Below are positions 1 to 8,807 of a DNA stretch of 64,000 nucleotides, piece after piece; within the stretch, counting starts at the first letter, position 1; each line of letters begins with the position of its first letter. Below the pieces are notes generated by a model. It was not told the DNA's origin. It saw nothing but the letters and a program-made list of their open reading frames with translations, and made no database searches. The stretch is taken from positions 1,302,001-1,366,000 of the forward strand of contig NZ_CP134159.1 in assembly GCF_032197885.1 (NCBI RefSeq), written 5' to 3'. Both the position numbers and the translations under genes were made by a program. This DNA is from Levilactobacillus namurensis. GTDB taxonomy: Bacteria > Bacillota > Bacilli > Lactobacillales > Lactobacillaceae.

Positions 1-731
1 GCGAAGCTGGTTAGCCATCCAGATAGGCGGTTCAAGCGGCCTTGAAGGGGCGTTGCGCGCTTCTTAGTCTGGTTCAACAGGCCCGCGATTTGGCCTAATT
101 CGGTCGCCATTCCGGTGGTTACGACCTGGACGATGGCCGTTCCGGCCGTGACGGCAGTTCCCGAAAAGACCTCTTGTTCGGGTGCGACGGCCGTCAGCGT
201 TTGAACGTGGTGCTTGCTGACGGGGACGCTTTCTCCCGTTAAGATGGCTTCGTCGACGGTGAGGTTCGTGCTTTCGAGAACGATTCCGTCGGCGGGAACC
301 TGGTCACCGGCTTTTAATAAAATGAGGTCGCCCGGGACCACGTTGACTGCGGCCAGGGTTTGTGCGACGTTGTCCCGGCGCACCGTCGTGGTCGGCAGGC
401 TTAGCGACTGGAGAGCGGCCAGGGCCTTCTCCGCGGAAGCTTCCTGGTAGAGGCCGATGAGAACGTTGATGACCAGGATGGCGCCAATTACGATGGGCTT
501 GGTCCATCCGCCGTTGAGGGTTAAGGCCATGTAGCTTGCCAGGGCGACGGCGAAGAGTAATACTAGTGAGGAAACGTCGTTGAGGTGCCGGGCTACCTGA
601 CGCCATAGGGCGGGTTTCTTGGCCGCAGCCAACTGGTTCGGTCCCGTTTGGTTGAGGCGGTTTTGAGCTTGGTCTGTGCTTAGACCGTTCGGGGGAGTGA
701 GGGTTAAGTGCGTCATCTCTTTTCTAGTCAT
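1..731 (-). CDS. Cation-transporting P-type ATPase, N-terminal part (cut by window edge)
   Basis: This is the first ~243 residues of a P-type ATPase pumping a cation across the membrane. Visible parts are the cation-ATPase N-terminal region (LSTDQAQNRL, GPNQL), two hydrophobic segments at about residues 50-90, and the actuator domain with VPGDLILLKAGDQVPADG and the dephosphorylation motif LTGES. The order matches P2-type Ca2+/Mn2+ or H+ pumps (PacL/PMA1-like) rather than heavy-metal P1B pumps, as there is no HMA domain or CPC at this end. The start was chosen because GGAGG lies 7 nt upstream. The phosphorylation site and ion-binding helices lie outside the window, so the ion cannot be named. 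Confidence 0.85.
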   Translation of the reverse strand, partial: MTRKEMTHLTLTPPNGLSTDQAQNRLNQTGPNQLAAAKKPALWRQVARHLNDVSSLVLLFAVALASYMALTLNGGWTKPIVIGAILVINVLIGLYQEASAEKALAALQSLSLPTTTVRRDNVAQTLAAVNVVPGDLILLKAGDQVPADGIVLESTNLTVDEAILTGESVPVSKHHVQTLTAVAPEQEVFSGTAVTAGTAIVQVVTTGMATELGQIAGLLNQTKKRATPLQGRLNRLSGWLTSF

Positions 732-946
732 GCGTGGTCCTCCTATATGTTATATCCTGAATAAGGCATACTGTAAACTTACTATAATCTTATTATTACG
801 AAAAGTTTTGTATAGATTTTGAGGGAATTGTGAAGATTCTAAGAGAATTCAGGGGATGACTCTTGAATAGCCTAAATGGTCAAATAAATCCCCTTTCTTA
901 GAAATGGCGTGTATGATGGAGGTAAAGATAAAGGTGGTGATTCAGC

Positions 947-1405
947 ATGGAAACGTTGAAAATGCTGCAAGCCCGAAAGGCGATTCGACACTATACGGGA
1001 CAGGTCACGGATCAGCAGTTGCAAAAGATTTTGCAGGCTGGTAGTGCGGCTCCGGTGGGCTTGGGTGAATATGATAACTACCGGTTGACGGTCATTCAAG
1101 ATCCCGCGATTTTAGCTAAAATGCATGGCATCTACGAGGCACCAACCGTTATTGTGATTTCGGTGCGGGAATCTGGTCCCATGGAGTATGTCTCGACGGG
1201 CGCCATTGCACAGAACTTAGAACTGGCGGCCGAGGCGCAAGGCGTGGGGGCTAACTTCAACATGGCCAGCTTACGGTCCGTGCCGCGGGATCGGTTACCA
1301 GCAGGGTTTCATCCGGCTTTCGTGATGACCATGGGTCAAACCAGTGAGACCTTTAGGCCACGGTCGATTCCGGCTAACCGGATTGCAACCAATCTGGTGA
1401 AGTGA
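947..1405 (+). CDS. Nitroreductase-family protein
   Basis: A 152-residue FMN-dependent nitroreductase-like protein, short for the family (usually 170-220). The N-terminus MLQARKAIRHYTGQ resembles the family's RRS.R.Y/F opening, which binds FMN phosphate. The middle, with IAQNLELAAEAQGVGANF, is the typical helix that packs on the flavin. The end (ANRIATNLVK) is abrupt, without the longer C-terminal extension of many relatives. An AAGGTGGTG ribosome site precedes the ATG and a terminator follows, so it is probably monocistronic. Substrate unknown; reduction of quinones or nitro compounds with NAD(P)H is the family activity. Confidence 0.8.
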   Translation: METLKMLQARKAIRHYTGQVTDQQLQKILQAGSAAPVGLGEYDNYRLTVIQDPAILAKMHGIYEAPTVIVISVRESGPMEYVSTGAIAQNLELAAEAQGVGANFNMASLRSVPRDRLPAGFHPAFVMTMGQTSETFRPRSIPANRIATNLVK

Positions 1406-1423
1406 CCGAAATCATTAGATTTT

Positions 1424-1458
1424 GCGGGGGTGACGCAGCACGTTGCCCCCGCATTTTT
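1424..1458 (+). terminator. Intrinsic terminator after nitroreductase
   Basis: GCGGGGG pairs with CCCCCGC around a ~15-nt loop and is followed by ATTTTT, shortly after the stop codon. Confidence 0.8.
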
Positions 1459-1572
1459 ACGGTGTGCCGCTAATCGGTTTGCGTGTAGCGCCGGTTTTCT
1501 TTAAAATAGAAAGCGTGAGCGTTAAACGGCGCCGTGAGAGACATTGGCAAACGGTGTGAAGGAGGCAATTCA

Positions 1573-3555
1573 ATGAAACAGATTGTAACGGGCATCGTGG
1601 CGCACGTCGATGCCGGTAAGACCACGCTATCTGAGGCCTTACTCTATCAAACGGGGGCCGTACGGCGGTTAGGCCGCGTGGATAATGGGGACGCCTTCTT
1701 GGATTCCGATGCGTTGGAGAAGAAGCGGGGAATCACGATTTTTTCCCATCAAGCCGTACTCAAGACCAAGGACTTAGAGCTGACGGTCCTGGATACGCCG
1801 GGACACGTCGACTTCGCGACCCAGACCGAGCAGGTTTTAAGCGTCCTCGATTATGCCATTCTGGTGGTCTCGGCGACTGACGGTGTCCAAGGTTACACGC
1901 GGACGCTGTGGCGGTTATTGACCCATTATCAGGTTCCAACCTTTATTTTTGTGAATAAGATGGACGCGCCTGGAACGGACCAGGCGGCCCTTCTAGCAGA
2001 CTTACAGGCTAAGTTGGCGCCGGGATGTTTGCCGTTTCCAGTCGGGGATTCGCAGACGTTACCGGAAGCGCTACAAGAAGACATTGCGATGCAAGATGAG
2101 ACGGTTTTGAACAGGTTCTTAGAGACGGGAACCCTGGAAGCATCAACGGTTCGGGAGTTAATTCGGCAACGGCAGGTCTTCCCGTGTTACTTCGGTTCGG
2201 CCTTAAAGCTCCAGGGAGTGACCGAATTGTTGGCGGGGATGGCTTACTGGAGCCAACCGCAGCAGGCCCAAGCCGAGTTTGGCGCTAAGGTCTTTAAGAT
2301 CACCCATGATGAAAAGGGGGAGCGACTGACCTGGGTTCGGCTGACTGGGGGACAGTTACGGCCCAAAGATGTTTTAGTTGACCAGCAGAAAGTCAACCAG
2401 TTGCGGGCCTATAACGGCACCAAGTATACGACGTTACCCGTCGCACACGCCGGTGAGATTGCGGCGTTGACCGGCTTGACCGGGACCTACCCGGGTCAAG
2501 GATTGGGGAACCAGGTAGACGGCAGTCGACCAGAGATGCGCCCCGTACTGACTTATGCAGTCGATCCACAAGGCCAGGACATTCACCATTGTTTAGCGGT
2601 GTTGCAGGAGCTGGAAGATGAAGATCCCCAACTCCATGTGACCTGGTCGGAACAGTTACAAGAGATTCGGGTTCAACTGATGGGGACGGTCCAACTAGAA
2701 ATTTTACAGCAGCTCTTACATGATCGGTTCCAGTTGGACGTGAAGTTCGATGCGGGTGGAATCCTCTACCAGGAGACGCTGACCCGGGCTGTGGAAGGGG
2801 TCGGACACTTCGAACCCCTGCGGCATTACGCGGAGGTCCACCTCCTGATGCGTCCGGCCCCCCGGGGAAGCGGACTAACGATTGACGCCGACTGTAGCTT
2901 AGAGGTGTTGGTCAAGAATTGGCAACACCAGGTGCTGACCAGCCTGAAGGCCAAGGAACACCTAGGCGTCTTGGTAGGCGCTCCGTTAACGGACGTCCAC
3001 ATCACGCTAGTCACCGGTCGGGGCAGTATCGTCCATTCAGTCGGCGGTGATTTTCGGGAAGCCACTTGGCGGGCCGTCCGTCAGGGACTGATGATGTTGC
3101 GGGATACCCAAGGCCTGCAACTGCTAGAACCCTGGTACCGGTTCCGATTAGAAGTCGGACAAGCACAGGTCGGCCGTGCCATGACCGATATTCAGCGAAT
3201 GCACGGGACCTTCGAGACGCCGGTGGAGACCGCTACGGGCACCACGGTTTTGACCGGGGTAGCTCCCGTGGCCGAGATGCAGGCGTACTCCCAGGAGGTA
3301 AACGCCTATACGCACGGCCAAGGACAGCTGGAGTGTCTGGTCGATGGTTACCGACCTTGTCATGACCAAGCCGCGATTGTGGCCGCTACGGCGTACCAGC
3401 CGACGGCGGATCTGGCCAATACACCGGACTCGGTCTTCTGTGCCCATGGCGCTGGCTATCCGGTCGCGTGGAATCAGGTGCCGACCATGGCACACGTTCC
3501 CTATGCTTATTCGGCCGCAGATTTGGCCCGATTGACAGCTGAGGCGGCTAATTAG
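1573..3555 (+). CDS. EF-G-like GTPase of the Tet(M)/Tet(W) ribosomal protection family
   Basis: A 660-residue translational GTPase. GTPase motifs are complete: GIVAHVDAGKTT near residues 7-18 (G1), DTPGHVDF near 74 (G3) and NKMD near 128 (G4). It is close to Tet(M)/Tet(O) in length (about 640) and start (MKQIVTGIVAHVDAGKTTLSEALL), and shorter than EF-G (about 700). Ribosomal protection proteins release tetracycline from the ribosome; many lactobacilli carry a chromosomal relative whose link to resistance is unproven. An upstream in-frame start exists, but AAGGAGG 8 nt before this ATG decides the start. No Tet(M)-type leader peptide or mobile element is adjacent, so it looks resident. Confidence 0.8.
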   Translation: MKQIVTGIVAHVDAGKTTLSEALLYQTGAVRRLGRVDNGDAFLDSDALEKKRGITIFSHQAVLKTKDLELTVLDTPGHVDFATQTEQVLSVLDYAILVVSATDGVQGYTRTLWRLLTHYQVPTFIFVNKMDAPGTDQAALLADLQAKLAPGCLPFPVGDSQTLPEALQEDIAMQDETVLNRFLETGTLEASTVRELIRQRQVFPCYFGSALKLQGVTELLAGMAYWSQPQQAQAEFGAKVFKITHDEKGERLTWVRLTGGQLRPKDVLVDQQKVNQLRAYNGTKYTTLPVAHAGEIAALTGLTGTYPGQGLGNQVDGSRPEMRPVLTYAVDPQGQDIHHCLAVLQELEDEDPQLHVTWSEQLQEIRVQLMGTVQLEILQQLLHDRFQLDVKFDAGGILYQETLTRAVEGVGHFEPLRHYAEVHLLMRPAPRGSGLTIDADCSLEVLVKNWQHQVLTSLKAKEHLGVLVGAPLTDVHITLVTGRGSIVHSVGGDFREATWRAVRQGLMMLRDTQGLQLLEPWYRFRLEVGQAQVGRAMTDIQRMHGTFETPVETATGTTVLTGVAPVAEMQAYSQEVNAYTHGQGQLECLVDGYRPCHDQAAIVAATAYQPTADLANTPDSVFCAHGAGYPVAWNQVPTMAHVPYAYSAADLARLTAEAAN

Positions 3556-3612
3556 GGCCAACTTTAAACGATTAGACCTGAATTCTGATGAGTTACCAGT
3601 CAAATAAAAGTT

Positions 3613-3668
3613 AAGTGCGTTTCAAGCCTCGCTGGCCAAGTGGGACTGGAAACGCACTTTTAATTTTG
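3613..3668 (+). terminator. Intrinsic terminator after the GTPase gene
   Basis: AAGTGCGTTTC pairs with GAAACGCACTT around a 25-nt loop and is followed by TTAATTTT. The remaining ~180 nt before the next gene shows no further gene. Confidence 0.75.
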
Positions 3669-3846
3669 ATGGTGATTAAGTAGTTGGCATCACCAAGCAA
3701 CACGGGTTCCTTGTCTTTTGCCGGGATTTTCGTGAAGATGGGGATTGTGAACATGGTGTGACCCGTCAACGGTTGCTTCTAACGTGAGGGATAACGCGTG
3801 AGGAGCCGTTAAGCGATGAGGGTCGACATAGGGGATGGGGAGCAGA

Positions 3847-5913
3847 ATGAGAAAATTTTTAACCAGGTTAAATTGGCTCATGGCCATCTTATTGATGGTG
3901 GTCGCCGTCTTTGCAATTTTGGAACCCGTGGCATTTTTGGGGGATTCGGATTGGCCACAGCCCTTAGTTCTGGTGGGGTTAGCGGCGGGAAGCGTCGTCA
4001 TTTTGAATCGGTTGCGGTGGTGGATCACCACGTGGTCGGCCACCACTTACCGGCGAGTCTTGATTGGTTTAGGTATTTTGGTGGTGGTCGTTCAGATCGT
4101 GGTCGCGTTGAGCTTCATGGATGTGGGACGGGCTGACAGTTACTTTGTTCGCAACCAAGCAATTCGGTTGGCGCACGGCGACCTGACGTGGAACCATTAC
4201 TTTTTGGTCTATCCCAACAACGTGAATGTTACGTTATTGGAAGCAGCGCTTTTAAAGGGGCTATTGCCGTTAACGCGTACCCCCTGGCTGATCTTGAACC
4301 TCTTGCGGTTTGCCTGGGTCGATACGGGGCTATTAGCGGGCTTGTTTTTGCTCAAACGGTGGCAGCATTGGCGTCCCGGTGCGGTCTGGTTGACCTTGTT
4401 GTGGCTGTTAAGTGTCCCCGTCTATGCGTTTAGTTTAGTCGCTTATACGGATGCATTGGTCATGCCGCTGGTACTTGATACGCTGGCGTTAGTGACTTGG
4501 TCATTGACTTACCGGGGATGGCGGCATTGGGGAATCTGCTGGGGCACGTTACTCTTGGTCAGTGGTGGCGTCGCCTTAAAGAGCAACATGATCGTCTTGT
4601 GGCTGGCCACGGGGTGTCTGGTCCTCTTGCTTTGGTGGCAACGGCAGTTATCAGGGAAGAAAGTCCTGGGGTGGATCGTCAGTGCACTAGTCTTACTAGG
4701 CCTGGTCCTGGGGGGCATGTCCGCCTGGGGCCGGCAACAGGGGTACCAGAAGGACCCCAACGTGGCGCTTCCCGTGACCAGCTGGATTGCGATGAGCCTC
4801 AATACCAGTAGTGAGGGTCAGTATAAGCAAGCAGATTATTTGCTGGTCGACCAAGCACCTACGGCGGCAGCGAAGCAGGCGCAAGCGACTGGGATGATTG
4901 AACAGCGCATTCGAAAACTTGGTGCCCTGGGGTTAGCGGTGCACCTGATGAAGAAGTTCCGGGTCTTCTGGGCCACGGGGGATTTTGACAGTTTTAAGCT
5001 CACTACGCAGTGGATTCGGGCTCCTTACTGGTACCAGAATCATCAACGGGAGATTCAATTCTGGCTGGTCATCATCACACAGTTACTATTTCTCATGTTG
5101 ATCTTTCAGACGATTTGGGTGTTGCTCCAACGCCCCGTAACCGTAGCGGTGAGTTTCTTGACGATTATGCTCTTAGGACTGACGGTCTTTCACGTGGTGT
5201 TCTGGGAGGTGGAGCCCCGTTACGCCGTCCCCCTTTTACCGGTCATGATGTTGCTGGGAACGCTGGGCGGGTGTCTGGCGCCGACTTGGCAATTCTCCCA
5301 CGCCCAGGTTCGGCTGGGCCGCTGGATTGCGGTAGGAGTTGTGGCCTTGTGTGCCCTGAGCCTAGGACAGACCAGTGAAGATACGGTGATTCGATCGGAT
5401 ACCGTGGGCCGGCAAGGAAACGGGGACTATTTCACCTTGCCCGTTGCCAGACTGGCCCCTAAAGCGTCCCTGAGTTGGACCGTTCCCGTCACTGGGGCCA
5501 GCAACGCCTTACAGCTGCAGATTCAGCCGATAAATCTTAACCAAGAACAACGCTTACCTAACGTGCAACCGCGGTATCCGCGTGGCCAGTTGCGGGTGCA
5601 GGTTCAAGCTAACGGTCGGCAACTAAAGACCTGGCGTACCACGCCCACGAAGGCCATGGCCCAGCCGCTGGTCTATCCCCGGACGACGGCGAAGGCTGTG
5701 ACGGTCCGTCTGGTGAATACGGGGAAGACGACCGTCAAGTATGCGGTGGGACGGGCCCAGTACAATCAGCACACGGGAGCGGTCCTAGCCACCCCGGCCC
5801 AGTATCCGCAACTCTACGTGATCAACGTCCACGGCCCTCACGCACTAACCGGCGGCCTGGCAATCACGCTGTTTATGGGCGTCTTTCTGGCGCTGCTGTG
5901 GTGGGCGATTTAA
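3847..5913 (+). CDS. Large polytopic membrane protein, glycosyltransferase-like (GT39/ArnT-type fold)
   Basis: A ~688-residue protein with about a dozen hydrophobic segments in the first 500 residues, a soluble ~150-residue domain, then a final transmembrane helix. An acidic stretch in the first external loop (MDVGRADSYFVRNQA), followed by YPNNVN, resembles lipid-linked-sugar glycosyltransferases of the C superfamily, in particular membrane proteins of the TIGR03766 type found in lactobacilli. The likely role is transfer of a sugar from a polyprenyl phosphate to a wall component outside the cell, but donor and acceptor are unknown. The second ATG was preferred because GGGGAG lies 5 nt upstream; the first ATG has no spaced ribosome site. 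Confidence 0.6.
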   Translation: MRKFLTRLNWLMAILLMVVAVFAILEPVAFLGDSDWPQPLVLVGLAAGSVVILNRLRWWITTWSATTYRRVLIGLGILVVVVQIVVALSFMDVGRADSYFVRNQAIRLAHGDLTWNHYFLVYPNNVNVTLLEAALLKGLLPLTRTPWLILNLLRFAWVDTGLLAGLFLLKRWQHWRPGAVWLTLLWLLSVPVYAFSLVAYTDALVMPLVLDTLALVTWSLTYRGWRHWGICWGTLLLVSGGVALKSNMIVLWLATGCLVLLLWWQRQLSGKKVLGWIVSALVLLGLVLGGMSAWGRQQGYQKDPNVALPVTSWIAMSLNTSSEGQYKQADYLLVDQAPTAAAKQAQATGMIEQRIRKLGALGLAVHLMKKFRVFWATGDFDSFKLTTQWIRAPYWYQNHQREIQFWLVIITQLLFLMLIFQTIWVLLQRPVTVAVSFLTIMLLGLTVFHVVFWEVEPRYAVPLLPVMMLLGTLGGCLAPTWQFSHAQVRLGRWIAVGVVALCALSLGQTSEDTVIRSDTVGRQGNGDYFTLPVARLAPKASLSWTVPVTGASNALQLQIQPINLNQEQRLPNVQPRYPRGQLRVQVQANGRQLKTWRTTPTKAMAQPLVYPRTTAKAVTVRLVNTGKTTVKYAVGRAQYNQHTGAVLATPAQYPQLYVINVHGPHALTGGLAITLFMGVFLALLWWAI

Positions 5914-5942
5914 GCTGAACGGAAAACAGATTCAGATTGGCT

Positions 5943-5976
5943 CTGTAAAACTCAGACAGTTTTACAGGGCCTTTTT
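5943..5976 (+). terminator. Intrinsic terminator after membrane glycosyltransferase
   Basis: CTGTAAAAC / GTTTTACAG stem with a 7-nt loop followed by GGCCTTTTT. Confidence 0.85.
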
Positions 5977-6321
5977 CTACGTCTTGTTAATAAGAATGTT
6001 GTTAAATCAATGTTTTTGAATGGCGTGGCATAGGTGAGCTGAGGATTGACCTTAGTCTCAACCGTGGTGATGGTCATCCCCTTTACCTGGCCGTCATCAC
6101 GGCTTACCGTTGTGTAGCCATAACGAAATATGATGCTAAGGGCCGCAGCATCTAATGATATGGTTGACGACAATTATCGACTAAAAAGGACCTCATCCCA
6201 ACCAGGATAAGGTCGCAGTGATGGCTTGCATGAAGCAGACCATCACTTGTTTGTAGCCGAGATGGAAGCCAAGTAAATATATGATGACGACATTGAAGCG
6301 TCCAGGCTGGTCATACCGTGG
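5977..6321. other. Intergenic region without a convincing gene
   Basis: A weak open frame on the minus strand (TTG start directly after a stop, 73 codons) covers 5952-6173 but has no ribosome site, resembles nothing I know and runs into the opposing terminator. It may be a decayed gene end. The only supported element is the minus-strand terminator at about 6183-6212. Confidence 0.5.
6183..6212 (-). terminator. Intrinsic terminator of the thiazole/amidohydrolase/symporter operon
   Basis: On the minus strand GACCT-ATCC pairs with GGAT-AGGTC (one internal mismatch) and is followed by CTTTTTAG, about 110 nt past the symporter stop. The same ~43-bp sequence recurs at 16131-16174 in opposite orientation. 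Confidence 0.65.
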
Positions 6322-7575
6322 CTAGTCACCTTTGGTCCCGGAACGTCTTAGAAAGTGGGAGCTCAGGGTCGAATGGGTGTAGGCTTGGCGGTCCAGTTCA
6401 TGTTCATCGCTGGCGATGGCAATGGCCGTGGTGGTATCGCCCACCACGTTAGCTACCGTGCGAAACATTCCGGAGAACCAATCAATGCCGGCCAGTAAGG
6501 CGATACTTTCCGTGGGGAGTCCCAGTGTGGGGATGATGATGGCCAAGGCGACTAAGCCGCCGCCGGGAACGACCACCGTTCCCAAACACGCTAACACGGA
6601 CAGGCTTACAATCTGAACCATTCCGGCAAACGAGATTTGGAGCTGATAGAGTTGGGTGACTAGGGTACAGACCAGAGCCAGGTACATGGCCAGGCCGTTA
6701 CTGTTGAGGGCCATTCCCAGGGGTAAGACCAGTTGGGTGATGCGCTGGCTAACCCCTAGGCGGTCGTGGGCATCCGCCATCTCAATGGGGAGGCTCACGG
6801 CGGATGAGGTCGTGGTAAAGGCGACTAAGGCGATTCGGGTAAAACCGTTCACGAGACCCTTCAGGGGAACCTTAGCGTACCAACTGATCACTAGCAACAG
6901 TATTGCCAAGAAAATACCGGTACTCAGACCGTAAATGGCCAAAAACTTGAGCAAGGGAATCAAGGCCTTGAGCCCCGTGTCGACGGTCACCCCGATCATT
7001 AGGGCCCCAATACCGATGGGAGCTAGGTGCATGACTAATAGGACCAGGCGAACGGCGAGCTGGTTGACCTGCTTGACCAGGCTGAGGACTGCTTCGAATT
7101 GGTGATGGCGGTTGGCCTGGTTCAAGACGATGCCGAATAAAATGGCAAAGATGATGACCTGAATCACGTTTCCCTGGCTGAGGGACGCGAAGATGTTTTG
7201 GGGAAAGAAACCTAACACGGTTTCCCCTAACTTAGCGGGCGCCTTAACGGTGTTGGGCGTGTTGGGCGTGAGGTGGAGGCCCGCTCCGGGCTTGAGCCAC
7301 AGACCCATCAGAAGTCCAATTGCGGCCGCAACGATAGTCGTGCCTAAGAACCACAGGGCCGTCTTGAGGCCCAGGCGACCCAGGGCGTTGGCGGGGAGAT
7401 TGCCTAAGGCCTCGATGACGGCCCCGAAAATCAGGAGCACGACCGTCATCTGAATCAGGCGTAAGAAGATATCGCCTAGGAGCTTGAGTCCGCCCACCGC
7501 CGGGCCGAAGAGAATCCCTAAGAGGATGCCCCCAACCATACCCAGCATAATCTGAGTAGTCAGTGTAAGCTTCAT
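6322..7575 (-). CDS. Dicarboxylate/amino acid:cation symporter (DAACS/GltP family)
   Basis: A 417-residue secondary transporter of the glutamate/aspartate/C4-dicarboxylate:cation symporter family. It starts with the typical helix (TQIMLGMVGGILLGILFGP) and carries the serine-rich reentrant loop (AFTTTSSAVSLPIEM, near residue 255) and the unwound-helix region LPLGMALNSNGLAMY, where family members have NMDGT/NMNG-like metal- and substrate-binding residues. The ATG overlaps the stop of the upstream amidohydrolase gene by 4 nt, so the two are translationally coupled and lie on the TPP-riboswitch transcript. The substrate cannot be read from sequence; context suggests a compound linked to the amidohydrolase or to thiamine precursors rather than bulk glutamate. 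Confidence 0.85.
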   Translation of the reverse strand: MKLTLTTQIMLGMVGGILLGILFGPAVGGLKLLGDIFLRLIQMTVVLLIFGAVIEALGNLPANALGRLGLKTALWFLGTTIVAAAIGLLMGLWLKPGAGLHLTPNTPNTVKAPAKLGETVLGFFPQNIFASLSQGNVIQVIIFAILFGIVLNQANRHHQFEAVLSLVKQVNQLAVRLVLLVMHLAPIGIGALMIGVTVDTGLKALIPLLKFLAIYGLSTGIFLAILLLVISWYAKVPLKGLVNGFTRIALVAFTTTSSAVSLPIEMADAHDRLGVSQRITQLVLPLGMALNSNGLAMYLALVCTLVTQLYQLQISFAGMVQIVSLSVLACLGTVVVPGGGLVALAIIIPTLGLPTESIALLAGIDWFSGMFRTVANVVGDTTTAIAIASDEHELDRQAYTHSTLSSHFLRRSGTKGD

Positions 7576-8807
7576 GCGAGACCTCCGTAGGCTTGAACCC
7601 GTAAACTTGCCGTCAGTAGGGCCACGCCATGGGCTAGGTCCGTGGGCGCTGTGAGTTCGGCGGGCGCGTGACTGATTCCGGCCACACTAGGGACGAACAG
7701 CATCGCCGTGGGGACGACGGAACTCATGATGCCACTGTCGTGTCCCGCTCCCGAAGTCAGCCGCCGAGTTCGCAAGTTGAGCTGGGCCGCTAAACGCTGA
7801 TTTTGGGTGGTGAGACGCTGGTCAAAGCAGACTGGGAGATCGTGGACCCACCGTTGGATCGTTATGGTGAGTTGCGGGGCCATCAGGGCGTGGGCGGCCT
7901 GGTGGAGTTGACGTTCAAATTCCGTGAGGACTAGGTCGCTAGGGTGCCGACAATCGACCGTAAAGCGAACCAGCCCGGGGATGACGTTGGCCGAATTGGG
8001 GACCACCTCGAAGCGCCCCACGGTGAAGGTTAGAGCGTCATCTAGGGCTTGAGCGTGGTGCCGCAAGCGGGTAATGAGCGTGACGGCGGCTTGAAGGGCA
8101 TCGTGACGGTCAGCCATGGGCGTGGTCCCCGCGTGATTGGCACGCCCTTTGAGCGTTAGGGTGAAGCGCCGTTGCCCGACCAATCCGGTAACGATGCCAA
8201 CTTGTTGGTGGGTTTGCGTTAGCCGGGGGCCTTGTTCGATATGCAGTTCCGTGAAGCTTGCGGGTAAGGCCGGTAAGCCGGAATGAACGCCGGGATGGTC
8301 CTGAAGCGGCGCCACGGCAAGTTGGCGGGCTTCTTCAAAGGAGGTTCCATCGGCGTCAACCATGCGAGTCTCAACGGTCTGCCGGGCGTAGTGCTTCGAT
8401 CCGGTAAAAGTCAGGGGGAAGCGGCTCCCTTCTTCTTCGCTGAAGGCAATCAGGCGAAGGGTGTGTTGCGGTCGTCCCAGTTGGCGGTGAAGGGTGGTGA
8501 TGGCTTGAAAGCCGGCGATGATGCCATATAAGCCATCGTAGCGTCCTCCGTTGACCACGGTGTCCATGTGGGAGCCCGTCGCGATAGTCTGGTCGTCTTG
8601 ACCCGGCAAGTCGAGATAAACGGTGCCAAAATCGTCCACGGTAGCCTGGAGTCCGGCCGCTAGTCCCCAGGTGATGAGTTGGGCTTGAGCGGCCGTCCAG
8701 GTGGGGGTGTAGACTAGTCGGTTTTGGGCAGGATCCGTTGGACAGAGGCGATTAATGGTGGCTAGTTGAGCGGCTAGCGTCAGGCCGGGAGTGGTTAAAG
8801 GAATCAT
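7572..8807 (-). CDS. M20-family amidohydrolase (allantoate amidohydrolase / N-carbamoyl-amino-acid hydrolase type)
   Basis: A 411-residue metal-dependent amidase of the AllC/hydantoinase-carbamoylase group. Metal ligands are visible in GSHMDTVVNGGRYDG (near residue 80), SEEEGSRFP (near 125) and ELHIEQGPRL (near 190); the dimerisation domain carries GRANHAGTTPM. The family cleaves N-carbamoyl or ureido bonds. The gene overlaps thiG upstream and the symporter downstream by 4 nt each (ATGA), so it belongs to the TPP-riboswitch operon. In bacilli an M20 enzyme (YlmB) deformylates a degraded thiamine pyrimidine for salvage; a similar salvage role is an attractive inference here, but this protein is of the AllC subfamily, not the YlmB one. 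Confidence 0.8.
   Translation of the reverse strand: MIPLTTPGLTLAAQLATINRLCPTDPAQNRLVYTPTWTAAQAQLITWGLAAGLQATVDDFGTVYLDLPGQDDQTIATGSHMDTVVNGGRYDGLYGIIAGFQAITTLHRQLGRPQHTLRLIAFSEEEGSRFPLTFTGSKHYARQTVETRMVDADGTSFEEARQLAVAPLQDHPGVHSGLPALPASFTELHIEQGPRLTQTHQQVGIVTGLVGQRRFTLTLKGRANHAGTTPMADRHDALQAAVTLITRLRHHAQALDDALTFTVGRFEVVPNSANVIPGLVRFTVDCRHPSDLVLTEFERQLHQAAHALMAPQLTITIQRWVHDLPVCFDQRLTTQNQRLAAQLNLRTRRLTSGAGHDSGIMSSVVPTAMLFVPSVAGISHAPAELTAPTDLAHGVALLTASLRVQAYGGLA

Noticed and set aside
2826..3603. Long frames antisense to or out of frame with the Tet(M)-like gene
   Set aside because: They mirror the GC-rich codon use of the real gene and lack ribosome sites or known motifs. The same applies to many overlapping frames across the window.
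5952..6173. 73-codon minus-strand frame
   Set aside because: TTG start directly after a stop, no ribosome site, no recognisable family, and it runs into the terminator of the opposite gene.
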